Shown: piece after piece, positions 16,923 through 24,543 of the stretch | Layout of the letters: every line of letters begins with the position of its first letter | How positions within the stretch are numbered: position 1 is the stretch's first letter | Source: Cellulosimicrobium protaetiae | GTDB lineage: Bacteria > Actinomycetota > Actinomycetes > Actinomycetales > Cellulomonadaceae | Reading direction: 5' to 3' | DNA length: 64,000 nt | Assembly (NCBI RefSeq): GCF_009708005.2 | Contig: NZ_CP052757.1 | Coordinates: forward strand, 2,108,001 to 2,172,000 | Position numbers and translations under genes: made by a program | Notes under the pieces: model-generated | The model's database searches: none | Told to the model about the DNA's origin: nothing | What the model saw: the letters and a program-made list of their open reading frames with translations, nothing else

Positions 16923-18640
16923 GCGACGTGACCCTCGCACCGGTGGACGACGACGTCGTCCGCGCCGTCAACGGCGTGCTCCTGCCCGGGTTCACGGGCA
17001 CCGACGCCCTGCCCGCCTGGCTCGCGGCGGCCGCACGCGACGGGCTCGCCGGCGTCGTCCTCTTCGGGCACAACACGCCCGACGTCGCGACGACCGCCCG
17101 GCTCACCAGCCTCCTGCGCGGGGCGTCGCCCGACGTCCTCGTCGCGATCGACGAGGAGGGCGGGGACGTGTCCCGCATCGAGGCGGCGACCGGGTCGAGC
17201 CTTCCCGGCAGCGCGGCGCTGGGCGTGGTCGACGACGTCGTGGTCACCGAGGAGGTCGGCGCCGCCCTGGGCCGCCTGCTCACGGCGACCGGCGTGGACC
17301 TCGACCTCGCCCCGGACCTCGACGTGAACTCCGACCCGGACAACCCCGTCATCGGCGTGCGGTCCTTCGGTGCCGACCCGGCGCTCGTCGCCCGGCACGG
17401 CGCGGCGTTCGTGCGCGGGCTGCACGCCGGGGGCGCGGGCGCGTGCGGCAAGCACTTCCCCGGCCACGGCGCGACGAACGTCGACTCCCACCTCGCGCTG
17501 CCCGTCGTGGACGCGAGCCTCGACGAGCTGCACGCCCGCGACCTGCCGCCGTTCGTCGCGACGATGGCGCCCGGAGGCCTCTCCGGTGCGGGGGTGGACG
17601 ACGCCCGGCTCGACGCGGTCATGACCGCGCACGTCGTCGTGCCTGCGCTCGGCCCGCTCCCGGCGACGCTCGAGCCCGCGGTCGGCGCCCTCGTGCGCGA
17701 GCTCGGCTACGACGGCCCGATCGTGACCGACGCTCTCGACATGGGCGCTGTCGCCGCGTACGCCGACGCGAGGCAGACCGAGACGACCGCCGAGAAGGTG
17801 TCGACGCACGGGATCGGCGAGGTCGCCGTGCGCGCGGTCGAGGCGGGCGCCGACCTGCTGTGCCTCGGCACGACCGTCGGCCGCGACGACGAGGCGCTGT
17901 TCCGCCAGGCCCAGGTCGCGCTCGTCGCCGCCGTCGCGTCGGGGCGGGTCCCGCTCGACCGGCTGCGCGCGTCGGCCGCGCGCACCGCGGCCGCGCGGAC
18001 CGCGATCCGCGCGCGCCAGGCAGCGAGCGGCGTCGTGCCCTCGCCGGAGTCGGCGACGGCCGCGCTCGACGCGCTCGCCCGGGTGGGGTCCGACGTCGCG
18101 GCTCGCGCCGTGCGGTTCGCGGTCCCGGCGCACGACCCCGGCCCGGTCCTGACCGCGGCGCCCGACGTCGTCGACCTCCGGCTGCGGTTCGACCACGCCG
18201 CCGGGCGGACGGCGCAGCACGTCCAGCGCGCGTTCGACGACGCGTTCGGCCCTGCCGTGCGGCACCTGCGCCCGGCCGACGCCGCCGCGTGGACGGAGGC
18301 GTTCGACACCGTCCGGTCGAGCGACCGCCCGCTCGTCGTCCTCACGCGCGAGCCGGTTCCCGGCTCGGACGAGCGCGCGCGGCTCGACGCGCTGCTGGCC
18401 GACCGCCCGGACGCGGTCGTCGTCCACACCGGGTTCCCGGGCGCCGTGGCGCAGTGGTTCGGCCCCGGTGCCGGCTCCGCGACGCCCGGGCTGCCCGACG
18501 ACGCCGCGCGACAGGTCGTCGTGGTCGCGTGCGGGACGGGGCGGGCGAACGCGCGCGCCGCCGTCGCGCTCCTCACCGGGACGCAGGGCACCGCCACGGG
18601 TGCCGTCCCCGGCGACGCCACCGAGGAGGAGGACCGATGA
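16919..18640 (+). CDS. nagZ: Beta-N-acetylhexosaminidase, GH3 (NagZ type)
   Basis: A 573-residue cytoplasmic enzyme (no signal peptide) that removes beta-GlcNAc, here most likely from GlcNAc-(anhydro)MurNAc. The GH3 barrel has AIDEEGGDVSRI, the diagnostic KHFPGHGATNVDSHLALP loop carrying the Asp-His acid/base pair of NagZ enzymes, and the nucleophile in VTDALDMGAV. A second domain of about 200 residues follows, as in Gram-positive NagZ and unlike the single-domain Gram-negative form. ATG 16919 overlaps the permease stop (ATGA). The end overlaps anmK, again as ATGA. Confidence 0.92.
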   Translation: MSDVTLAPVDDDVVRAVNGVLLPGFTGTDALPAWLAAAARDGLAGVVLFGHNTPDVATTARLTSLLRGASPDVLVAIDEEGGDVSRIEAATGSSLPGSAALGVVDDVVVTEEVGAALGRLLTATGVDLDLAPDLDVNSDPDNPVIGVRSFGADPALVARHGAAFVRGLHAGGAGACGKHFPGHGATNVDSHLALPVVDASLDELHARDLPPFVATMAPGGLSGAGVDDARLDAVMTAHVVVPALGPLPATLEPAVGALVRELGYDGPIVTDALDMGAVAAYADARQTETTAEKVSTHGIGEVAVRAVEAGADLLCLGTTVGRDDEALFRQAQVALVAAVASGRVPLDRLRASAARTAAARTAIRARQAASGVVPSPESATAALDALARVGSDVAARAVRFAVPAHDPGPVLTAAPDVVDLRLRFDHAAGRTAQHVQRAFDDAFGPAVRHLRPADAAAWTEAFDTVRSSDRPLVVLTREPVPGSDERARLDALLADRPDAVVVHTGFPGAVAQWFGPGAGSATPGLPDDAARQVVVVACGTGRANARAAVALLTGTQGTATGAVPGDATEEEDR

Positions 18641-19941
18641 TCGTCCTCGGGCTGTCCTCCGGCACGTCGGTCGACGCGATCGACGCGGCCGCTGCCGACC
18701 TCACGCTCGGCGACGACGGGGTGCTGCGCATGCGGCCCCTCGGCCACACCGAGTACGCGTGGCCGCGTGCCCTGCGCGAGCGCATCCTCAAGGCCCTGCC
18801 GCCCGCAGCGGTCGACGTGGCCGAGGTCGCGCAGCTCGACACCCTCATCGGCCAGGAGCTCGGCCGCGCGGGCCGCCGCGCGATCGACGACGTCGCCGGC
18901 GGCGACGTCGACCTCGTCGCGTCGCACGGGCAGACGATCTACCACTGGGTCGTCGGCGCGCGGGCGCGGGGCACGCTCCAGCTCGGGAACGCCGCGTGGG
19001 TCGCCGAGCACGTCAAGCGCCCCGTCATCAGCGACTTCCGTGTCGCCGACGTCGCCGCGGGCGGCCACGGCGCCCCCCTCGTCAGCGTGCTCGACGCGCT
19101 GTGGCTCGGGCGCGACGACGCCGTGGGTGCGAGCGGTGCGCCGGGCTCCGGGCTCACCGCCGCGCTGAACATCGGCGGGATCGCGAACGTGTCGCTCGTC
19201 GGGCGCGTCGACGACCCGGTCACGGGCTGGGACACCGGGCCGGGCAACTGCCTGCTCGACGTCGCGGTCGCGGCGATCACCGACGGCCGCCTCGCGTACG
19301 ACAAGGACGGCGAGCTCGCCGCGCAGGGCACCGTCGACCCCGTCGCGCTCGCCGCGCTGCTCGACGACCCGTACTTCGCCGCCCCCGCGCCCAAGTCGAC
19401 CGGGCGCGAGCTCTTCGACTCCACGTACACCGCACGCCGTCTCGCGTCGGTGCGGCCCGACCTCACCGGCCCCGACCTCGTCGCGACGCTCACCGAGGTC
19501 ACCGCCGTGAGCGTGGCCGACGCGCTCGCCGGGCGCGACGTGCGCCGCGTCGTCGCGTCGGGCGGCGGGGCCCGCAACCCGGTGCTGCTCGACCGTCTGC
19601 GCGTCGCGCTCGCCGCGCGCGTGCCGCACGCGTGCGACGTCGTGACGTCCGACGCGCTCGGGCTGCCCGTGGACGCGAAGGAGGCGTACCTCTTCGCGCT
19701 CCTCGGCTTCCTCTCGGCGCACGGCCTGCCGGGCACGGCGGCGGGCGAGCACCGCCGTCGGGCGACCGGCGCCCGCCGCGCCGTGGTCCTCGGCTCGCTC
19801 ACCCCGCCCACGCCGGTGCCGTGGCCCGCCGCGAGCGGGCCCGTGCGCCGTCTGGCGCTCGCCAACACTCCGCACGGGCTGCAGCCAGGCCCGCGCACCA
19901 AGGGCCCGCTGTCGGACCCGACGAAGGGAAGCACCCGATGA
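18637..19941 (+). CDS. anmK: Anhydro-N-acetylmuramic acid kinase
   Basis: AnmK opens the 1,6-anhydro ring of anhydroMurNAc and phosphorylates it with ATP to MurNAc-6-phosphate, which MurQ then uses. The 434-residue ASKHA-fold kinase shows the phosphate-1 motif GLSSGTSVDAIDAA, ASHGQTIYH, the conserved LNIGGIANVS and DTGPGNCLLD, and SGGGARNPVLL near the C-terminus. A C-terminal tail of about 50 residues is low-complexity (Pro/Thr/Arg rich) and probably not essential. It is translationally coupled at both ends by ATGA overlaps. Confidence 0.95.
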   Translation: MIVLGLSSGTSVDAIDAAAADLTLGDDGVLRMRPLGHTEYAWPRALRERILKALPPAAVDVAEVAQLDTLIGQELGRAGRRAIDDVAGGDVDLVASHGQTIYHWVVGARARGTLQLGNAAWVAEHVKRPVISDFRVADVAAGGHGAPLVSVLDALWLGRDDAVGASGAPGSGLTAALNIGGIANVSLVGRVDDPVTGWDTGPGNCLLDVAVAAITDGRLAYDKDGELAAQGTVDPVALAALLDDPYFAAPAPKSTGRELFDSTYTARRLASVRPDLTGPDLVATLTEVTAVSVADALAGRDVRRVVASGGGARNPVLLDRLRVALAARVPHACDVVTSDALGLPVDAKEAYLFALLGFLSAHGLPGTAAGEHRRRATGARRAVVLGSLTPPTPVPWPAASGPVRRLALANTPHGLQPGPRTKGPLSDPTKGSTR

Positions 19942-20942
19942 CCGACCCGACCGTCGCCACAGAGGCCGCCTCGCGACCCGCCCCGAGCGCGGACCCGAGC
20001 GCCGACCCGAGCGCCGACGAGTGGCAGGAGCTCGTGCGCCTGGCCTCGCCGACCGAGGAGCGCAACCCGCGCACGACCGACGTCGACCTGCTGCCGACCG
20101 CGGACGTCGTCGGGCTCATCACGGACGAGGACGCGGGCGTCGCGGACGCCGTGCGGGCGCAGCGCGACCGCATCGCGGAGGCCGTCGACCTCGCGGTCGC
20201 GGCACTGCGGGCGGGAGGGCGCGTGCACTACGCGGGCTCCGGGACGTCGGGACGTCTCGGCGTGCTCGACGCGGTCGAGCTCCTGCCGACCTACGGCGTG
20301 GGGGAGGAGTGGTTCGTCGCGCACCTCGCCGGGGGCGTCGGCGCGATGATGCTCGCGGTCGAGGGAGCCGAGGACGACGTGTCGCTCGGACGGGCGGACG
20401 TCGACGCGGTCGGTCCGGACGACGTCGTCGTCGGGCTCGCCGCGAGCGGCCGCACGCCGTACGTGCGCGGGGCGCTCGACGTCGCGCGCGAGCGCGGCGC
20501 GCGGACCGTGCTCGTCTCGGCCAACCCGGACGCCCCGCTCGCGGCGGGCGTCGACGTCGCGATCCTCGTCGACACGGGTCCCGAGGTCGTGACGGGCTCG
20601 ACGCGCATGAAGGCCGCGACTGCGCAGAAGCTCGTGCTCAACACGTTCTCCACCGCGACGATGATCCGACTCGGCAAGACGTACTCGAACCTCATGATCG
20701 ACGTGCGCCCGACGAACCAGAAGCTGCGCGCCCGCATCGTCCGGATGCTCGTGCAGGCGACGGGCCTCGGCGCCCCGGAGTGCGAGGAGGTGCTGCACGC
20801 GGCCGACGGCGAGGTGCACGTCGCGCTCGTCATGCTCCTCGCGGGCGTGGACGTGGACGCGGCGCGCGCCGCGCTCGGCGGTGACGGCACCGCGGGAGTC
20901 CGCGACGCGCTCGCCCGGCTGGGCGCCCTCCCCGCGAGGTAG
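19938..20942 (+). CDS. murQ: N-acetylmuramic acid 6-phosphate etherase
   Basis: MurQ removes the D-lactyl ether from MurNAc-6-P to give GlcNAc-6-P, feeding NagA/NagB or UDP-GlcNAc synthesis. The 334-residue SIS-domain lyase has GSGTSGRLGVLDAVELLP with the catalytic Glu near 114, GLAASGRTPYVRGAL, and the C-terminal LNTFSTATMIRLGKTYSNLM and VRPTNQKLRAR. The N-terminus has a threefold SADP repeat (exact nucleotide repeat near 19985-20020). The start overlaps anmK. The stop codon TAG (20940-20942) lies inside a GAGGTAG repeat unit. Confidence 0.96.
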   Translation: MTDPTVATEAASRPAPSADPSADPSADEWQELVRLASPTEERNPRTTDVDLLPTADVVGLITDEDAGVADAVRAQRDRIAEAVDLAVAALRAGGRVHYAGSGTSGRLGVLDAVELLPTYGVGEEWFVAHLAGGVGAMMLAVEGAEDDVSLGRADVDAVGPDDVVVGLAASGRTPYVRGALDVARERGARTVLVSANPDAPLAAGVDVAILVDTGPEVVTGSTRMKAATAQKLVLNTFSTATMIRLGKTYSNLMIDVRPTNQKLRARIVRMLVQATGLGAPECEEVLHAADGEVHVALVMLLAGVDVDAARAALGGDGTAGVRDALARLGALPAR

Positions 20943-21016
20943 TACCCCGGTCTGCCGAGGTAGAACTCTGGTCGGAACCGCAGTTCTCCCTCGGCGGACC
21001 AGAGTTCTACCTCGGC
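20934..21016. repeat. GACCAGGGTTCTMCCTCGC repeat cluster between murQ and yggS
   Basis: Four units are present. 20934-20952 is degenerate and contains the murQ TAG stop. 20954-20973 and 20997-21016 form a perfect 20-bp inverted repeat, and a variant unit lies in the loop (20977-20996). The right arm contains the TAG stop of yggS on the minus strand (21007-21009). The inverted repeat can act as a bidirectional terminator for the two convergent genes. Confidence 0.85.
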
Positions 21017-21756
21017 GGAGTGAGGCGGGGGCCGAAGACGGCGGTGCCGACCCGGACGATCGTCGCGCCCTCGGCGATCGCGAGCTCGAGGTCGCCGCTC
21101 ATGCCCATGGAGAGCTCGCGCGCGTCCGCGGTGCCCGGCGCTCCCGAGCGCACGACGGCGTCGCGCACCCCGCGCAGCCGGGCGAAGCCCGCGCGGACCA
21201 CGGCCTCGTCGGGGGAGTGCGCGCCGATCGTCATGAACCCCGACAGGCGCAGCCCGTCGAGCGCGGCGACGGCGGTCGCGAGGGCGGGGGCGTCGTCGGG
21301 GGCCGCGCCGGACTTGGTCCCCTCGCCCGAGACGTTGACCTGGACCAGCACGTCGAGCACGCGGCCGTCGCGGACGGCGCGTGCGGACAGCGCCTGGGCG
21401 AGGGAGAGCGAGTCCACGCTCTCGACGCCCGTGGCCGTCGCGAGGACCTGGTTGACCTTGTTGCGCTGCAGGTGCCCGATCATGTGGACGGCGACGCGCC
21501 CCGCGGACACGAGGTCGGCGATGTCGGGCGCCTTCGCGACGAGCTCCTGCACGCGGTTCTCGCCGATCAGGTCCGCGCCCGCCTCGACCACCGCGCGCAC
21601 GGCGTTCGCGGGTTGCGTCTTCGTCGCCACGAGCAGCCGCACGTCCGACGGCGCACGCCCCGCCGCGCGCGCGGCGTCGTCCACCCGGGTCCGCACCCGG
21701 GCGAGGTTCTGCGCGATCTGCGCGGGCAGCACGGACGACGGCTCGGGGTGGGGCAT
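21007..21756 (-). CDS. PLP homeostasis protein, YggS/PLPBP family
   Basis: The 249-residue cytoplasmic protein is a single-domain PLP-binding TIM barrel that buffers pyridoxal phosphate. It has the PLP Lys in LLVATKTQPANAVRA, GENRVQELVAK, HMIGHLQRNKV, and the phosphate-site SMGMSGDLELAIAEGATIVR. No enzyme activity is known for the family. It starts at the ATG at 21756 behind a leaderless -10 box. In most actinobacteria the gene lies near ftsZ, so its location here is unusual or reflects a second copy. The C-terminus PPR-TAG is formed by a repeat unit. Confidence 0.93.
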   Translation of the reverse strand: MPHPEPSSVLPAQIAQNLARVRTRVDDAARAAGRAPSDVRLLVATKTQPANAVRAVVEAGADLIGENRVQELVAKAPDIADLVSAGRVAVHMIGHLQRNKVNQVLATATGVESVDSLSLAQALSARAVRDGRVLDVLVQVNVSGEGTKSGAAPDDAPALATAVAALDGLRLSGFMTIGAHSPDEAVVRAGFARLRGVRDAVVRSGAPGTADARELSMGMSGDLELAIAEGATIVRVGTAVFGPRLTPPR

Positions 21757-21762
21757 GCGGTC

Positions 21763-21768
21763 AGTCTA
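21763..21768 (-). promoter_or_regulatory. Leaderless -10 box of yggS
   Basis: On the minus strand TAGACT lies 6 bp before the ATG at 21756. Confidence 0.5.
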
Positions 21769-21865
21769 GGTCGGGCGGACCGCCGAGGATCCGGGTCGTC
21801 TCAGGGTGGTCCCGGATCGGCAGCGGCGGCCCGATCGGCGAGAATGGTGACGAAAGGACGGTGCC

Positions 21866-22264
21866 GTGAAGACACTGCTCAACATCATCTGGCTCGTGTT
21901 CGCCGGGCTGTGGCTCGCCCTGGGCTACGTCCTGGCGGGCATCATCTGCTGCATCCTCATCGTGACGATCCCGTTCGGCATCGCGTCGTTCCGCATCGCG
22001 GGGTACGCGCTGTGGCCGTTCGGTCGCACGGTCGTGGACAAGCCGACCGCCGGCGCGTGGTCGACGATCGGGAACGTCATCTGGGTGGTCGTCGCCGGGA
22101 TCTGGCTCGCGATCGGGCACGTGGTCACAGCGATCCCGCTCTTCGTGTCGATCATCGGCATCCCGCTCGGGATCGCGAACCTCAAGATGATCCCGGTCTC
22201 GCTCCTGCCGCTCGGCAAGGACATCGTCCCGACCGACGCCCCGTACACCGCCTACCAGCGCTGA
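21866..22264 (+). CDS. yccF: YccF-family inner membrane protein
   Basis: The 132-residue protein is almost all membrane helix, in two homologous halves. Each half has a long hydrophobic pair followed by IPFGIASFRIAGYALWPFGR in the first and IGIPLGIANLKMIPVSLLP in the second; this internal duplication is the YccF signature. The start is the GTG at 21866 behind GAAAGGA (21852-21858). It is convergent with ybaK across a repeat cluster. The function of YccF proteins is not known; they may be small transporters or membrane stress proteins. Confidence 0.9.
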   Translation: MKTLLNIIWLVFAGLWLALGYVLAGIICCILIVTIPFGIASFRIAGYALWPFGRTVVDKPTAGAWSTIGNVIWVVVAGIWLAIGHVVTAIPLFVSIIGIPLGIANLKMIPVSLLPLGKDIVPTDAPYTAYQR

Positions 22265-22269
22265 CGAAC

Positions 22270-22375
22270 GCGAGGGAGAACTCGGGTCTCGCGAGGGAGA
22301 ACGCTGGTACCGACCAGGGTTCTCCCTCGCAGGACCAGCGTTCTCCCTCGGCGGACCGGGGTGCTATCTCGCGAT
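22270..22375. repeat. GACCAGGGTTCTMCCTCGC repeat cluster between yccF and ybaK
   Basis: Five units lie head to tail: two in one orientation (22270-22288, 22289-22311) and three in the other (22311-22331, 22332-22353, 22354-22375). Opposed units form stems of about 18-20 bp. The last unit holds the TAG stop of ybaK (22364-22366 on the minus strand). Confidence 0.85.
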
Positions 22376-22867
22376 CGGGGCGGCGGTGCCGGTGGTGAGG
22401 CGCAGCAGGTCCTGCGGCGCGAGGCCGACGTCGAGGCCTCGGCGCCCGCCCGAGACGTACACCGTGTCGAACGCGAGCGCGGTGTCGTCGAGGAACGTGC
22501 GGTGGCGCTGCTTCTGGCCCAGGGGCGAGATGCCGCCGACGACGTAGCCCGTCGCGCGCTCGGCCGCGGCGGGATCGGCCATGGTCGCCTTCTTGCCGCC
22601 CGCCGCCTTGGCGAGCGCCTTGAGGTCGAGCTGGCGGTCGACCGGCACGATCCCGACGACGAGCGCTCCGCCGTCGACCACGGCGAGCAGCGTCTTGAAC
22701 ACCCGCTCCGCGGGCACCCCGATCGCGGCCGCGGCCTCGAGGCCGTAGGACAGGTCGCTCGACGGGTCGTGCTCGTAGGGGTGCAGCGTGTGGGCGACGC
22801 CCTCGCGCTCGAGGAGCACGACCGCGGGCGTGCCGGCGTGCGCGGACGACTTCGACTTCTTGGCCAC
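22364..22867 (-). CDS. ybaK: Aminoacyl-tRNA deacylase, YbaK/EbsC type
   Basis: The 167-residue protein of the YbaK/ProX fold hydrolyses mischarged Cys-tRNA(Pro) in trans. Motifs are HPYEHDPSSDLSYGLEAAAA, the catalytic-loop Lys in VFKTLLAVVDG, VPVDRQLDLKALAKAAGGKK, and YVVGGISPLGQKQRHRTFLD (GGxSP is diagnostic). The start codon is the GTG at 22867, with a CAGAAT box 7 bp upstream suggesting leaderless transcription. Its C-terminus, IAR then TAG, is encoded by a dispersed repeat unit. Confidence 0.93.
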   Translation of the reverse strand: MAKKSKSSAHAGTPAVVLLEREGVAHTLHPYEHDPSSDLSYGLEAAAAIGVPAERVFKTLLAVVDGGALVVGIVPVDRQLDLKALAKAAGGKKATMADPAAAERATGYVVGGISPLGQKQRHRTFLDDTALAFDTVYVSGGRRGLDVGLAPQDLLRLTTGTAAPIAR

Positions 22868-22891
22868 GGGCCGATTCTGCCGCAGCGCCGC

Positions 22892-22985
22892 GCCACACGG
22901 TGCCGTCGAGCAGCGAGCCGATCGCGTAGGTCACGGCCATCGCGACCGCGCCGCCGACGACGGTCCGGACAGGGGGCCACGGTAG
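22892..22985 (-). pseudogene. Possible remnant of a VIT1/CCC1-type membrane protein C-terminus
   Basis: The minus strand encodes PVRTVVGGAVAMAVTYAIGS followed by a few residues and no intact gene. This resembles the last helix of VIT1/CCC1-family transporters (VVGGALAM.VTY.IG), but no start, upstream helices or stop context remain. It occupies most of the 210-bp space before the GNAT gene. It may be a decayed gene end or chance hydrophobic coding. Confidence 0.3.
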
Positions 22986-23077
22986 GACCGTCGTCCCGCG
23001 CCCGGCGGCGGAGCGAGCAGCCCCGGCGCGTCGAAAAGAGCGTGCCCGGCACCGGACCGGTGGTGTCTGATCGACCC

Positions 23078-23995
23078 ATGGCGATCGAGACGAGCACGCC
23101 GGGCGTCGACGACCTCGGTGAGGTCCTGGACGCGCTGCGCACGTGGCAGCAGGACGCGGCACCGCTGCAGCTGCACCCGGGCGACGTGGGCTGGTTCTGG
23201 CGGTTCGGTGCCGGTGCGACCGCGGACGCGCTGCGCACGTGGCGTCGCGACGGTCGGGACCTCGCCGTCGGGCTGCTCGACGGCCCGGACCTGCTCCGGC
23301 TGGGGATCGCGCCGGACCTGCTGCACGACGAGGAGCTCGCGCGCCGGATCGCGGACGACGCCACACGGCCCGAGCGCGGCGTGCTGGGAGAGGGCGCGGC
23401 GTCGGTGGAGGCACCCGTGGGTGCGCTCGTCGACGGATACCTGGCCGAGGCGGGCTGGGGCCTCGACGAGCCGTGGGCGCTGCTGCGGCGCGACCTCGCC
23501 GAACCGGTCGAGGTACCGGACGTGCGCGTGCGGGTCGTCGGGCCGGAGGAGGCGGCCTCCTGGGCCGAGGTGCTGCGCTCGTCGTTCGGCGGGACCACGG
23601 CCGCGCCGGAGCGCTGGCACGCCCTCGCGACCGGGCTGCCGTACGCCGACGCGCGGTGCCTCGTCGTGCACGACGACCGGGCCGCCGTCGGCAGGACGGC
23701 CGGCGACCCCGGGACGGCGCCCGCGTCGGGGCCTGCGGTGGCCGTCGTCGGGGTGTGGTCGGCCGGTCCGGGGCGACCCGGGCTGATCGAGCCCATGGGG
23801 GTGCACGCCGACCACCGAGGTCGTGGCCTCGGCCGGGCGGTCACGCTCGCCGGGCTGGCGGCGCTCCGTGGGCTGGGCGCGTCGAGCGCGCTCGTCGCGA
23901 CGGCCGCGGACAACGTGGGAGGCGTCGCCACGTACGTCTCTGCGGGCTTCGTCCACCTGCCCGAGCGGCGCGACCGGCGCCGCGACGCCGACTGA
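23078..23995 (+). CDS. GNAT-family N-acetyltransferase
   Basis: The 305-residue protein appears to be two-part. An N-terminal GNAT-like half (residues 1-145) lacks the acetyl-CoA loop. A C-terminal GNAT domain carries the acetyl-CoA-binding motif in PMGVHADHRGRGLGRAVTLA (HRGRGLG, about residue 250) and the following AADNVGGVATYVSAGF. The substrate cannot be predicted. It is a single gene without close operon partners; the ATG at 23078 gives the full N-terminal half. Confidence 0.85.
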   Translation: MAIETSTPGVDDLGEVLDALRTWQQDAAPLQLHPGDVGWFWRFGAGATADALRTWRRDGRDLAVGLLDGPDLLRLGIAPDLLHDEELARRIADDATRPERGVLGEGAASVEAPVGALVDGYLAEAGWGLDEPWALLRRDLAEPVEVPDVRVRVVGPEEAASWAEVLRSSFGGTTAAPERWHALATGLPYADARCLVVHDDRAAVGRTAGDPGTAPASGPAVAVVGVWSAGPGRPGLIEPMGVHADHRGRGLGRAVTLAGLAALRGLGASSALVATAADNVGGVATYVSAGFVHLPERRDRRRDAD

Positions 23996-24088
23996 CGCGG
24001 AGACACGGGACGGCCGGGCCCGCCGACCGGGAGGCACGTCCCCGCCGCGCCCGCGCGAGACCGTTGACGCCGGCCGGTGCGCGTCGCC

Positions 24089-24094
24089 TACGCT
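24089..24094 (+). promoter_or_regulatory. Leaderless -10 box of the CMD gene
   Basis: TACGCT ends 7 bp before the GTG at 24102. No ribosome-binding sequence is visible. Confidence 0.5.
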
Positions 24095-24101
24095 GCACGA
24101 C

Positions 24102-24527
24102 GTGACGCAGGGGAACTTCACGGACGACCGACCGACCACACGCGCGGAGCGCTACGAGCACGGGCGGGGGGTGTTCGGCTCCGTCAACGAGACGGCGGGC
24201 GCCGTCCTCGCCGAGGCGCTCGCGGACGTCTCGCCCGAGCTCGAGCACCAGATCTCGGCATGGGCCTACGGCGAGATCTACGCGCGCCCGCACCTGGAGC
24301 CGCGGGACCGGCAGCTCGTCACGCTGGGGATGCTCAGCGCCCTCGGCGGGTGCGAGCCGCAGCTCGAGATCCACGTCCGTACCGCGCTCGACGTGGGCCT
24401 CACGCCGGCCGAGATCGTCGAGGCGATCCTGCAGTCCGCGGTCTACTGCGGGTTCCCTCGCGCGCTCAACTCGACCGCCGTCGCGAAGCAGGTCTTCGCC
24501 GAGCGGGGGCTGCTGCCGGTCGCGTGA
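24102..24527 (+). CDS. Carboxymuconolactone decarboxylase (CMD) family protein
   Basis: The 141-residue all-helical CMD-fold protein resembles the gamma-carboxymuconolactone decarboxylase branch: RYEHGRGVFGSVN, the conserved PRDRQLVTLGMLSALGG, and EIHVRTALDVGLTPAEIVEA. It lacks the CxxC pair of AhpD-type peroxidase partners, so a lyase or isomerase role is more likely. No protocatechuate genes are nearby, so the substrate is open. The start is a GTG at 24102 with a -10 box 7 bp away. Confidence 0.85.
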   Translation: MTQGNFTDDRPTTRAERYEHGRGVFGSVNETAGAVLAEALADVSPELEHQISAWAYGEIYARPHLEPRDRQLVTLGMLSALGGCEPQLEIHVRTALDVGLTPAEIVEAILQSAVYCGFPRALNSTAVAKQVFAERGLLPVA

Positions 24528-24543
24528 CCGGTGGCGGCCCGCC

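Noticed and set aside
19985-20020. Triplicated SADP coding repeat in murQ as a mobile or regulatory feature
   Set aside because: A short in-frame slippage repeat in the variable N-terminus; no further meaning supported.
22270-22375. CRISPR-like array
   Set aside because: Units are in both orientations, have no unique spacers of constant size and no cas genes nearby; they belong to a dispersed intergenic repeat.
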